Below, in pieces: positions 37,890 to 45,305 of a stretch of 64,000 bases of DNA. Source of the stretch: Paeniglutamicibacter sulfureus (lineage in GTDB: Bacteria; Actinomycetota; Actinomycetes; Actinomycetales; Micrococcaceae). Location of the stretch: assembly GCF_030512175.1 (NCBI RefSeq), contig NZ_JAULBL010000002.1:1300149-1364148 (forward strand). The letters are read 5' to 3'. Position numbers and translations under genes: made by a program. A model generated the notes under the pieces. That model saw nothing but the letters and a program-made list of their open reading frames with translations. It did not search any database and had not been told where the DNA came from. Every line of letters begins with the position of its first letter. Positions within the stretch are counted from its first letter, which is position 1.

Positions 37890-38218
37890 CAACAGCACCC
37901 TGTCCCGGCGCTGTCGGCGCAATGCGCCGGATCCGCCGCAAGAACAACACCGAGGAGGTTCGACAGCGCATCCCCCAGTCTCGGGTCCGCCAGCTCGTAA
38001 CGCATCCGCCGCCCTTCAGGGACCGCGACAACGAGGCCGCATCCGCGCAGGCAGGCAAGATGATTCGACAGGCTCTGCCTGCTCACGCCGATCAGCTCGG
38101 CCAGATCGCTCGGATACGCCGCAGCGTCACGCAGCGCCAGAAGAATTCTCGCCCGCGTGGGATCCGAAAGTGCATACCCGAACTGTGCAAGAACTGATGA
38201 ATGTGTGACTGTCTGCAT
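37889..38218 (-). CDS. cmtR: ArsR family cadmium/lead-type sensor
   Basis: A 109-residue winged-helix repressor. C56 and C60 in HLACLRGCG lie in the recognition helix, as the Cys pair of mycobacterial CmtR, and C100 in DPAHCAD fits the third thiolate ligand. A further CC ends the protein. This is the Cd/Pb-sensing layout rather than the NmtR one. The ATG at 38218 is preceded by TACTAT seven bases earlier, so the mRNA is probably leaderless. It heads the cmtR-CDF operon and should repress it until metal binds. Confidence 0.85.
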   Translation of the reverse strand: MQTVTHSSVLAQFGYALSDPTRARILLALRDAAAYPSDLAELIGVSRQSLSNHLACLRGCGLVVAVPEGRRMRYELADPRLGDALSNLLGVVLAADPAHCADSAGTGCC

Positions 38219-38306
38219 GTAACTGATAGTACATTAAGAACTGTATCCATGATTGGGTGTATCAATGGGGCGGATCGAAACCTCAGACCGAAAACGAAGG
38301 AGCAGC

Positions 38307-38486
38307 ATGCCCAAGAGCAAAGTACGCGCCAAAGCCAAGCAGAAAAACACCCGTGAACAGCGGAACAGGCGGGCAGAGGACAGCGCCTGTGCCCAAAGAT
38401 GCTGCCCACCCTCCCAATCAACGCCGAAGACGGCACCGAACACCGTATCCGAGGCCGATAAAGACGGACCCTTGGGTTTGAGCTGA
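38307..38486 (+). CDS. small basic Cys-containing protein
   Basis: 59 residues, beginning MPKSKVRAKAKQKNTREQRN, with a C-x5-CCPP segment in the middle and a charged tail. A strong AAGGAG site lies five bases before the ATG. It is divergent from cmtR across 88 bp that must hold both promoters. The first 15 residues recall the start of the cell-division protein CrgA, but the membrane helices of CrgA are absent. A metal-binding accessory protein is possible; no family is recognised. Confidence 0.5.
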   Translation: MPKSKVRAKAKQKNTREQRNRRAEDSACAQRCCPPSQSTPKTAPNTVSEADKDGPLGLS

Positions 38487-38860
38487 GATCGGTGGCTCCA
38501 AGTGTCGTTCGTTCCATGTAGCGGTCCAGCACCTCCCCGGCCACTACAGCGCAAGCTAAGAGCCAGGCGACTTCTGAATAAGACGCGGCAAAAGGGGAAG
38601 CTGATGAACTTCGAATTCGACGCGGGACAAGCAGGCAGAGTCTCAGCAAAAGACCGTTAGACAGGAGGCTCTGCGAATCCCCGCGTTGCCTCTCATACGT
38701 GCGGGACTCAAGGACCGCGATAAAACTTCTGGCAGGTGGAATTGTCCGATAAATGGGTCGTCTGGAGAATTCCTGGAAGTATGGTTTCGGCGGTCTCGTA
38801 TGGTTACGCTCGCATGTGCCGAAGTTGGCTGCACTTCCTAAGCGCCTTCGCAAGTGGAAC
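38487..38860. other. 374-bp region of gene debris
   Basis: No intact gene. An 18-codon ORF with a good aaaagggg site (38604-38660, MNFEFDAGQAG...) ends inside the right copy of the direct repeat. On the minus strand, SEVAWLLACAVVAGEVL near 38520-38570 reads like a coding fragment, but I cannot assign it. Confidence 0.35.
38640..38712 (+). repeat. diverged direct repeat, right copy
   Basis: Contains gtctcagcaaaagaccgtta, then gacaggaggc and, further on, gcgggact. Related to 36829-36893 (about two thirds of aligned bases by eye). Together they bracket the metal-resistance segment. Confidence 0.4.
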
Positions 38861-38865
38861 CTTCC

Positions 38866-38960
38866 GCGGGAAACTTTCCCACGATCACCGGGGCCGCTAA
38901 GGCCGGCTCCACGCTCACCGCCGTCCCCGGCACCTGGGCACCGACCAGGGTAGCTCTGTA
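38866..38960 (+). pseudogene. fragment of an Ig-like cell-surface repeat
   Basis: The plus strand reads GNFPTITGAAKAGSTLTAVP, then GTWAPTRVAL and a stop. The TITG-x-AKxGSTLTAVPGTWxP pattern is that of the Ig-like repeats in large actinobacterial cell-wall proteins. No start or complete domain is present, so it is a remnant of about 35 codons. Confidence 0.6.
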
Positions 38961-39265
38961 GTGGTGGCCGGCATGGGCGAGACGGAAGACTTCGCCGACG
39001 TTCTGGTAGAAGTTTGTTTCCCCGCTGTCGTTGAAACGCAGCGTCACCGCCGTAGCACTGAAGGTGGTGATGGTGGAGTTCAGTCCCGCCGGCCTGGTCC
39101 ACCCGCCACCGGTCGTGGGCACGAACTTGTAGGTGCCGCCGTCGGGTGCCGTGTAGGTGACCGAGTCGTCTGCCCCGACTTCAAGGGCTGTTTCCGTGGT
39201 GCCTTCGGAGAAAGTGGGGCAGTGGTCGTTGATAGCCTTGCACGGAAGGATGGCCGGTGACGGGG
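38961..39265 (-). pseudogene. fragment of an RHS/YD-repeat protein
   Basis: The minus strand reads VTYTAPDGGTYKFVPTTGGG, WTRPAGLNSTIT, then LRFNDSGETNFYQNVGEVFR. This matches the PDG-x-x-Y-x-F-x-P ... GGG-x-PAGLNATL ... L-x-FNDSGET pattern that precedes YD repeats in actinobacterial RHS proteins. About 100 codons remain of a family normally over 1000 residues. It abuts the Ig-like fragment on the opposite strand, so the region is rearranged debris. Confidence 0.6.
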
Positions 39266-39302
39266 CATGGCGAGGCATGATCGTTGCAGCTATCATCGGG
39301 GC

Positions 39303-40190
39303 ATGGGCCGGAAGAGAGAATTTTTTGGGGCCGTCACCGGATTAATCGCCTGGGGGCTCCTGCTGTCGGGATGTACTTCTCAGGTTCCGGACGAAAATCC
39401 AGGCAGTACCCAAATTCAGCCAACCGACGGCCTCAACAGTGGGCTCCACCCCGATGCAGCTTCCACGGACGGGATGCTGCTGGACGAGGGGTTCGACGAA
39501 AACACGCTGGATGCCTCCCTCTGGAACACCTGCCACTGGTGGCAGGACGACGGATGCACCATAGCGACCAACAACGAACTCGAATGGTACCTTCCGCACC
39601 AGGTCAAGGTCTCCGAAGGAGCACTTCACCTGACGGCCGAGCGCAGTGCGATATCGGCATCCGACGGCAAGGACTATCGCTTCACCTCGGGCATGGTGAC
39701 GACCGGGCCGCCGGCCCACCAGAGGGCACCCAAGCTGGCCTTCACGTATGGGAAGGTCGAGGTGCGGTTTCGCCTGCCCGCCGGCCGGGGCCTGTGGCCA
39801 GCCATCTGGTTGCTTCCCGCCAGCGAGAATTCCCGACCCGAGATAGACATGCTGGAAGTAACCGGTGAGGATACGGGACGCCTGCGAATGCACCTGCATC
39901 CCAAGGACGACTCGGCCCCATCCATCGGGAAGGACTATCTCCTGCCGGGAGGGGCTTCCCTGGCCGGCGGTTGGCACACCATCGACCTGGACTGGTCCCC
40001 GGGCAGGCTGGATTTCATCCTCGATGGAAAGCGGGTATGGCGACTGGACGGCAAGGAAGTGCCGGACGAACCGATGTACCTGGTGATGAACCTGGCCGTC
40101 GGGGGCGAGTATCCGGGGGATCCGGACCAAAGTACCCAGTTCCCCGCCACCATGAGCATTGACCATGTCCGGATTCGACGCAATGACTGA
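39303..40190 (+). CDS. glycoside hydrolase family 16 lipoprotein
   Basis: A 295-residue exported beta-glucanase-type enzyme, anchored as a lipoprotein (signal peptide with LLLSGCTS at about residues 14-21). After a 25-residue linker the GH16 jelly roll begins (MLLDEGFDENTLDASLW). FTYGKVEVRFRLPAGRGLWPAIWLLP is the classical strand pair. The catalytic E-x-D-x-x-E is RPEIDMLEVTG near residue 182. WHTIDLDWSPGRLDFILDGKRVWR and MYLVMNLAVGGEYPGDPD are further family blocks. The expected substrate is laminarin or another beta-1,3(4)-glucan. The ATG at 39303 is used, as an upstream in-frame one spoils the signal peptide. Confidence 0.9.
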   Translation: MGRKREFFGAVTGLIAWGLLLSGCTSQVPDENPGSTQIQPTDGLNSGLHPDAASTDGMLLDEGFDENTLDASLWNTCHWWQDDGCTIATNNELEWYLPHQVKVSEGALHLTAERSAISASDGKDYRFTSGMVTTGPPAHQRAPKLAFTYGKVEVRFRLPAGRGLWPAIWLLPASENSRPEIDMLEVTGEDTGRLRMHLHPKDDSAPSIGKDYLLPGGASLAGGWHTIDLDWSPGRLDFILDGKRVWRLDGKEVPDEPMYLVMNLAVGGEYPGDPDQSTQFPATMSIDHVRIRRND

Positions 40191-40376
40191 TCCGAACCCC
40201 GCGGTTTCCTTAGCAGACCGCGATTGATGCGAATGGGCAGAAGCATGCAGGGGTAATTTGTCCAGATGTCATGGGGACGGGTTGGATGTCGCGGAGCTGG
40301 CGAGGAAGCGGTCCATCCAGGGCCCGCCCCGTGTCCTCATGGGCGCGTACTCCATGCCGGTGCACCTTCGTTCATG

Positions 40377-40459
40377 GACTCCCTCGCTGGATTTGTGCCA
40401 GGAGGGCTGGCACAAATCCAGCGACGGCTGGCGGGTCTGGAGCCGGTGGCGAGGGAGTC
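40377..40459. repeat. nested palindromic element
   Basis: An inner perfect inverted repeat has 17-bp arms: CGCTGGATTTGTGCCAG at 40385-40401 and CTGGCACAAATCCAGCG at 40407-40423, with a 5-base loop. An outer perfect pair, GACTCCCTCGC at 40377-40387 and GCGAGGGAGTC at 40449-40459, shares three bases with the inner left arm, so the two folds compete. It lies next to the broken znuA fragment and outside any gene, like a miniature mobile or REP-type element. Confidence 0.6.
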
Positions 40460-40469
40460 GGGCTACCCA

Positions 40470-40649
40470 GGCCAGGACCTCCAGGACCCGGATGTTTGAT
40501 TCCATCCAAGACACAAAGTCGGTGTTTGGCGGCAAGGTCACGGTGAAGTCGATGACCGGCACCGTCGACGCGCCGGCCTGCTTGCGGATGTGCTCGGTTT
40601 GCGCGCTTTTGGTCTGGGTGCTGCAGACCAGCACGTCGATGTTGCCTGC
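40470..40649 (-). pseudogene. ZnuA C-terminal fragment
   Basis: The minus strand reads GNIDVLVCSTQTKSAQTEHI, then RKQ and VPVIDFTVTLPPNTDFVSWM. The intact ZnuA protein at 23829-24827 has GEIDVLAYNTQTESPQTERI and VPVVDFTETLPENTDYVSWM at its C-terminus. About 58 codons remain, with no start and no N-terminal domain. It is a decayed paralogue rather than a fresh copy, because many positions differ. Confidence 0.75.
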
Positions 40650-40680
40650 CCGCCGCGTAACTGGGGGAAATCCCTGGCGT

Positions 40681-42147
40681 TCACGAGTCGAACCCCATGC
40701 CGACGGCATCCATGGCCCTGAGGAACGGGCCGCGACTGCCTTCGTTGCGGTCAGCCTGGACCAGTCCGTGGGTCATCAGCTTCACGCCCAGCCATGCCGC
40801 CGGTTCCGGCGGGAAAGGCAGCGGCTTCTTCCTGACCATCTCCAGCTCGGTGAGCTCGGTCTTGGAACCCGAGAGCAAATCAAGCATCACCCTGGCGCCG
40901 AAGCGCGTGGCGCCCACGCCCAGACCGGTGAATCCGGCGCAGTACGCGACGCGGCCGGAGTGGGAGGTGTCAAAGAAGGCGAAGAAGCGGCTGCAAGTGT
41001 CGATGGCCCCGCCCCAGGCATGGGAGAACTTGATGCCTTCCAGCTGCGGGAAGGTGCCCAGGAAGTGAGCTGCCAGCTTCCTGAAGGTGGCATCGTGCCT
41101 GTCGTATTGGGGCTTGACCTCTCGGCCGTAGTGGTAGATCGCGTCGTAGCCCCCATAGAGCAGCCGCCAGCCGCCGTCCTCGTCGATCGTGGGGCGGGAG
41201 TAATGGAAACGGTTGTTCATGTCCGCCAGGCCCATGTTTTCCTTCCAGCCGATGAACTGGCGCTGTGCTGCGGTGAGCGGCTCTGTCATGAGCGCGTAGT
41301 CATAGACGGGGATGGTGTGCAGACGGTGGCGCTTGAGCAGGGACGGGAAGGCGTTGGTTGCCAGGGCCACGCTTCGAGCGGTGATGTGACCGGCGCCGGT
41401 GCGCACCCGGATTTCGGTGGAGGTGGAGATAAGCTCCTCGCCCTTGGTGTGTTCGAAGATCCTGACGCCCAGATTGAGGCACACCCGGCGCAGGCCCCAG
41501 GCGAGCTTTGCCGGATGCACCAGCACGGTGCCGTGCCGGTCCCAGTTCCCGCCTTCAAAGAGCGGGGAATCGATGTGGGTGCGCACGTGCGATGCGTCCA
41601 TGGCAACGAGTTCAGGGTCCTGCGCGGCCTCTTCCTTGAGCCATTGCACCTGGTGTTTTTCGGTGGCGACGGTCAGCACGCCGCTTTCCACGAGGTCGCA
41701 ATCGATGTCGTACTTCTTGACGGTGCCAATGATTCCGGCGAGGTTTTCGGCCCCGAGCTCGGCCAACCGCTGGTTTTCCCTGGGAAGGTGCTTCTCGCCG
41801 TTGGATTCGCCATGGACCAGGGAGGCCTCGCAAAAGCCGCCGTTGCGCCCCGAGGCCGCCCAACCCACGGTTTGCCCCTCGATGAGGACCACCTCTCGGT
41901 CGGGGTTTTCTTCCTTCGCCAGCAACGCGGTCCACAGCCCGCAGTAACCGCCGCCAACCACGAGCAGGTCTGTGGTCAGGTTGCCTTCCAAAGAGGGCAG
42001 GGCCGCGGGGCGGTCGGGGTGCCGCAGCCAATAGGGGGCGTAGGCGGTCCCGTCGAGCGAGGCATCGATGGCGGGTTTCCCGATGCTCGCCTCGATGCGG
42101 TCGTAGGAGACGGGGAAGCCGTTGGACGTGGCAGGAATGCTGCTCAT
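40681..42147 (-). CDS. FAD-dependent amine oxidoreductase (DAO family)
   Basis: A 488-residue flavoenzyme of the DAO superfamily, like gamma-glutamylputrescine oxidase and related enzymes. The FAD dinucleotide site LLVVGGGYCGLWTALLAKE is near residue 60, preceded by an extended N-terminus. GWAASGRNGGFCEASLVHG near 95 is the usual isoalloxazine-contact block. The C-terminal YCAGFTGLGVGATRFGARVMLDLL closes the FAD site. AAGGAAACTCC precedes the ATG. It follows the amidohydrolase gene by 86 bp on the same strand, so the pair may release an amine and then oxidise it. Confidence 0.85.
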   Translation of the reverse strand: MSSIPATSNGFPVSYDRIEASIGKPAIDASLDGTAYAPYWLRHPDRPAALPSLEGNLTTDLLVVGGGYCGLWTALLAKEENPDREVVLIEGQTVGWAASGRNGGFCEASLVHGESNGEKHLPRENQRLAELGAENLAGIIGTVKKYDIDCDLVESGVLTVATEKHQVQWLKEEAAQDPELVAMDASHVRTHIDSPLFEGGNWDRHGTVLVHPAKLAWGLRRVCLNLGVRIFEHTKGEELISTSTEIRVRTGAGHITARSVALATNAFPSLLKRHRLHTIPVYDYALMTEPLTAAQRQFIGWKENMGLADMNNRFHYSRPTIDEDGGWRLLYGGYDAIYHYGREVKPQYDRHDATFRKLAAHFLGTFPQLEGIKFSHAWGGAIDTCSRFFAFFDTSHSGRVAYCAGFTGLGVGATRFGARVMLDLLSGSKTELTELEMVRKKPLPFPPEPAAWLGVKLMTHGLVQADRNEGSRGPFLRAMDAVGMGFDS

Positions 42148-42233
42148 GGAGTTTCCTTGCTTGAAAGATGTGAATGTGGGGGGTGGTGTTCAAAGTGCCT
42201 GCGGGCGGGAGGGCACTTGTGGAAGAGCTGGTC

Positions 42234-43901
42234 CTAGACGCGTGCGGCGGCACGTGAATAGACCACGTGCCCCGCGGCAAGGGTGAGTTCCACTGCCACG
42301 GCGTGCAAGTCGCTGGAGTCGATGGCGAACGGGTCCGCATCCAGCATGATGATGTCGGCGCGGGAGCCGGGTCGCAGAGTGCCGCCCTCGATATCGCGGT
42401 TGATCCAGGCGCTGCCCTGCGTGTAGCCGCGCATGGCCTCCATCAGGGTGATGGCCTGGTGGGGGACCAACGGTTCGGCCTCCGGGTGGTCCGGATGGGT
42501 GCGGTTGACCGCGACATGGATGGCCTCGAACGGATTGGGTGTTGAGACCGGCCAGTCCGAACCCATGGCCAAGTGCGCGCCGGAATCCATCAGGGAGCGG
42601 AACGGGTACTGCCATCCGGTGCGTTCCTTCCCGAGGAACGGGGCCGTCAGTTCCGTCATTTGGTCGTCGTTGCAGGCCCAGAGCGCCTGGGCGTTGATGC
42701 TCAGCCCCAGTTTGCCGAAACGAGCCACGTCGTTCGGGTGGATGACCTGCAGGTGGGCCAGATGGTGCCGCCCGCCGGTGATGCCGTTGGCGGCCCGGGC
42801 CGCTTCGAGCGCATCCAGGCCCATGCGTGCGGCAGCGTCGCCAATGACGTGGAGGTGCAGGTCGAAGCCCGCAGCATCCAGGGCTATCGCCACCGCGGAC
42901 AGCACCTCCGGGGAGAGGTAGCGCAGCCCGGTGGAACCCATGGAATCAGGGTCGCAATTGCAGGTACGCAGGTAGGGGTCGAGCATCGCGGCGCTTTGGT
43001 TTTCCGCGACGCCATCGACCATGATCTTGGCGGTGGTGGTGCGGAAACCGGCCGCGGCGTTTTCCCGCCGACGCCCCAGGAAGTCCCCGACCAGTTCGGG
43101 AACGTCCCCGAGGGTGGTTTCGCGGGGAACCCAGAGGGCACCGGCCGCCTGGCCGGTGAGTTTACCCTCGGCATACAGGGAACGGTAGATCGCGGAACCA
43201 TCCCGATACCCGGCGTAGTTCCCCAGGATTGCTTCCTGCCAGCCGGTGACCCCAAACGAGTGAAGCCTGGCCTGGCCGGCCAACAGCCCCGCGCGCAGGG
43301 TCGCGGCGTCTGGGGGCGGGATGAGTGGGCTGACCAGGTCCATGGCGCCCTCGTGCAGCGTGCCGGTGGGATTTCCCCGCCCGTCGCGTTCGATGCGTCC
43401 GTCCGGCGGATCGAGGGTGGCGGCTGTGATCCCGGCCAGGTGCAGGGCGGCGGTGTTGACCCAGGCGCCGTGGTGGTCGCGGTTGATCAGGTAGGCGGGC
43501 GTCCGGTCGGTGACTGCGTCCAGCAGTTCGGCAGTGGGCGTGCCGCCGGGGAAATCGCTCATGGACCAGCCGCCGCCGGTAATCCAGTCCTTGGTGTTGC
43601 CGGCAGCGTGGGACGTGATGACTGCCAGCGTGGCGTCGATGCCGTGGGCACTGGTGAGATCGCAGGCCAGGGACTCGACCCCGCCCATCAGGGTGTGGAC
43701 GTGCGCGTCGGTGAAGCCGGGGGACAAGGCACGGCCCTTCAGGGACACGTCGTGTTCCGGTGCGGGGAGGGCGTTGCGGACCTGCGCCACGGGCCCCACG
43801 GCCAGGACGCGGCCATCGCGCACGGCCACGGCACTGCCCGGGTCCAGGAGGATGTCGCCATCAAAGATAGTGCCTGAATGAAATAGCCACGTCTCGCTCA
43901 C
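42234..43901 (-). CDS. amidohydrolase family protein (YtcJ type)
   Basis: A 555-residue metal-dependent hydrolase of the YtcJ / N-substituted formamide deformylase group. The composite beta domain flanks a TIM barrel. LSPGFTDAHVHTLMGG near residue 60 carries the HxH metal ligands, and HLHVIGDAAARMGLDALE and HHLAHLQVIHPNDVARF carry the later histidines. The C-terminal WINRDIEGGTLRPGSRADIIMLDADPF is the family ending. The start is GTG with aaaggg upstream. It lies under a perfect operator for the divergent TetR protein. The substrate is probably an N-acyl or N-formyl amine. Confidence 0.87.
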   Translation of the reverse strand: MSETWLFHSGTIFDGDILLDPGSAVAVRDGRVLAVGPVAQVRNALPAPEHDVSLKGRALSPGFTDAHVHTLMGGVESLACDLTSAHGIDATLAVITSHAAGNTKDWITGGGWSMSDFPGGTPTAELLDAVTDRTPAYLINRDHHGAWVNTAALHLAGITAATLDPPDGRIERDGRGNPTGTLHEGAMDLVSPLIPPPDAATLRAGLLAGQARLHSFGVTGWQEAILGNYAGYRDGSAIYRSLYAEGKLTGQAAGALWVPRETTLGDVPELVGDFLGRRRENAAAGFRTTTAKIMVDGVAENQSAAMLDPYLRTCNCDPDSMGSTGLRYLSPEVLSAVAIALDAAGFDLHLHVIGDAAARMGLDALEAARAANGITGGRHHLAHLQVIHPNDVARFGKLGLSINAQALWACNDDQMTELTAPFLGKERTGWQYPFRSLMDSGAHLAMGSDWPVSTPNPFEAIHVAVNRTHPDHPEAEPLVPHQAITLMEAMRGYTQGSAWINRDIEGGTLRPGSRADIIMLDADPFAIDSSDLHAVAVELTLAAGHVVYSRAAARV

Positions 43902-43964
43902 GGGTGCCCTTTCGGCGTGGAGGAATGGGGGGTGCCGCTGGATGAATGATGTGTGTCCCAGTTC

Positions 43965-44007
43965 ATAAAATCCCAGTCATGATCTAAAGTCAACGGTGTT
44001 GACTTTA
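43965..44007 (-). promoter_or_regulatory. amidohydrolase promoter with TetR operator
   Basis: A perfect palindrome, TAAAGTCAAC-GGT-GTTGACTTTA, spans 43985-44007 between the divergent amidohydrolase and TetR genes. On the minus strand its TTGACT (43988-43993) doubles as a -35, 17 bp from a TTTTAT -10 (43965-43970). A bound repressor would block the promoter directly. Confidence 0.8.
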
Positions 44008-44036
44008 ATGCGTGGCAAGGACGCCAATGCCCATCG

Positions 44037-44735
44037 ATGGATACCAACGAGCCCGAGGATGACCCCGTGAAAGAGACGCCCGTTCCGCGGCGCCGTGCCC
44101 AGGGACTTGGCCGCGACATCATCATTGATGCCTGCCTTAAGCTGGCCGGCGGAAGCGATGCCGATGCCCTGTCCTTTCGCAAGATCGGCAAGGCGATCGG
44201 TGCCGACCCGACGGCGCTGTACCGCCACTTTGCCGACAAGGACGAACTGCTGCTGGCGCTCGCCGACCGCGTGATTGCGGTGGGAATGGAAGGTTATGTC
44301 CCGGGCCCGCGCTGGGAGGAGTCGCTGCGGGACTTGATGCTGAGGACCCGGGCGAGTTTCCTGCGCTATCCGCAGGTTGCCACGTTGGCTGCCTTGCGGG
44401 TGACGCGCCAGAAGGGCGAGCTGGAATTCATTGAGGCCATGCTCGCCGCGCTGGAGTTGGCGGGTTTTGAACGGCGGGAGGCGGCGCTGGTCTACCGGGC
44501 CTGTGGCGACTTCATGCTGGCGTGGACCGGCTTTAGTGCGGGGCTTGTGCTGCTGGGTGAGCAGTCAGCGCAGGACGACAATGCGTGGGTGCGCAGCTAC
44601 GCGAAGGTCTCCGAGCAGCAATACCCGTTGGCGGTGTCATCGGTTGCCTTGATGGCAGGGGTGCAGGACGAGGAAAATTACCGCTTCGCCCTGGACCTGC
44701 TGCTTGGAGGGATTGCCGCGCGGTTGGGCAATTGA
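44037..44735 (+). CDS. TetR/AcrR family repressor
   Basis: A 232-residue regulator. The HTH domain is at about residues 20-66 (GRDIIIDACLKLAGGSDADALSFRKIGKAIGADPTALYRHFADKDELL), where the start of helix 4 reads DPTALYRHF. The rest is the helical ligand domain. It is divergent from the amidohydrolase-oxidoreductase pair, with a perfect operator between. The ligand is probably the amine or amide substrate of that pair. Confidence 0.88.
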   Translation: MDTNEPEDDPVKETPVPRRRAQGLGRDIIIDACLKLAGGSDADALSFRKIGKAIGADPTALYRHFADKDELLLALADRVIAVGMEGYVPGPRWEESLRDLMLRTRASFLRYPQVATLAALRVTRQKGELEFIEAMLAALELAGFERREAALVYRACGDFMLAWTGFSAGLVLLGEQSAQDDNAWVRSYAKVSEQQYPLAVSSVALMAGVQDEENYRFALDLLLGGIAARLGN

Positions 44736-44810
44736 GTGCCGAGACGGCAACGGAGGGGCACCGGGAAATTTCTCGGTGCCCCTCCGTGTCGACGTCGGAT
44801 CTTGCGCGTC

Positions 44811-45269
44811 CTACCGATGCTCCGCGTCGCCGCCGGCGGAGGGGCCCGATGCTGCCAGCCGCAGGCCGATCCCGCAGAGCATGACCAGCGCCAGCTCGGC
44901 CGCGGCGATGCCGAGCATCGCGGCGGCTTCCGCTCCGGCGGTCGCAACCGTGGCTTCTCCGCCGCGTCGGTGCTCGTGGATGCCCAGCGCCATGAAGGTG
45001 TGGACAATCGCCATGAGTGCGGACATGGCCAGCAATTCGGCCAGGGCCGTCGGCTTGTTCCAGGACCGGTGGGCGCATTTGAGGCACAGCAGCACCATGG
45101 CACCCAAGACGGCGCCGACCCAAGGCCCGTGCGGGAAGGCGACCATGACCCACACGTGACCCGCGCCCAGGCCCGCCGCCAAGGCGGCGACGACCCGGAC
45201 AAACCTCGGTGAGCCCGGGCCCCACGGGTGACCTGCCGCGCGGCTGGCGCGACACGCGGTGCGGGCCAA
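44811..45269 (-). CDS. small four-helix membrane protein
   Basis: 152 residues or a little more, with helices at about 22-42, 45-62, 75-95 and 110-135. It has H, C and HEHRRG residues at the helix ends (LLCLKCAHRSWN, IHEHRRGG) that could bind metal. I do not recognise the family. The only start in frame is a TTG at 45269. Notably the frame is continuous with the copper amine oxidase gene upstream apart from a single TAG; the 12 codons between read SACHDHEHCGPR. It may be a helper of the copper enzyme. Confidence 0.55.
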   Translation of the reverse strand: MARTACRASRAAGHPWGPGSPRFVRVVAALAAGLGAGHVWVMVAFPHGPWVGAVLGAMVLLCLKCAHRSWNKPTALAELLAMSALMAIVHTFMALGIHEHRRGGEATVATAGAEAAAMLGIAAAELALVMLCGIGLRLAASGPSAGGDAEHR

Positions 45270-45305
45270 GCGGGGGCCGCAATGTTCGTGGTCATGGCAT
45301 GCCGA

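Noticed and set aside
37114-38208. Plus-strand frames of 150-230 codons opposite the CDF and cmtR genes
   Set aside because: They are antisense shadows; the minus-strand reading has clear membrane helices and sensor cysteines.
38092-39102. A 336-codon minus-strand frame through the debris region, suspected transposase
   Set aside because: It overlaps cmtR and the RHS fragment; only a short stretch (VAWLLACAVVAGEVL) looks coding, and no transposase motif is visible.
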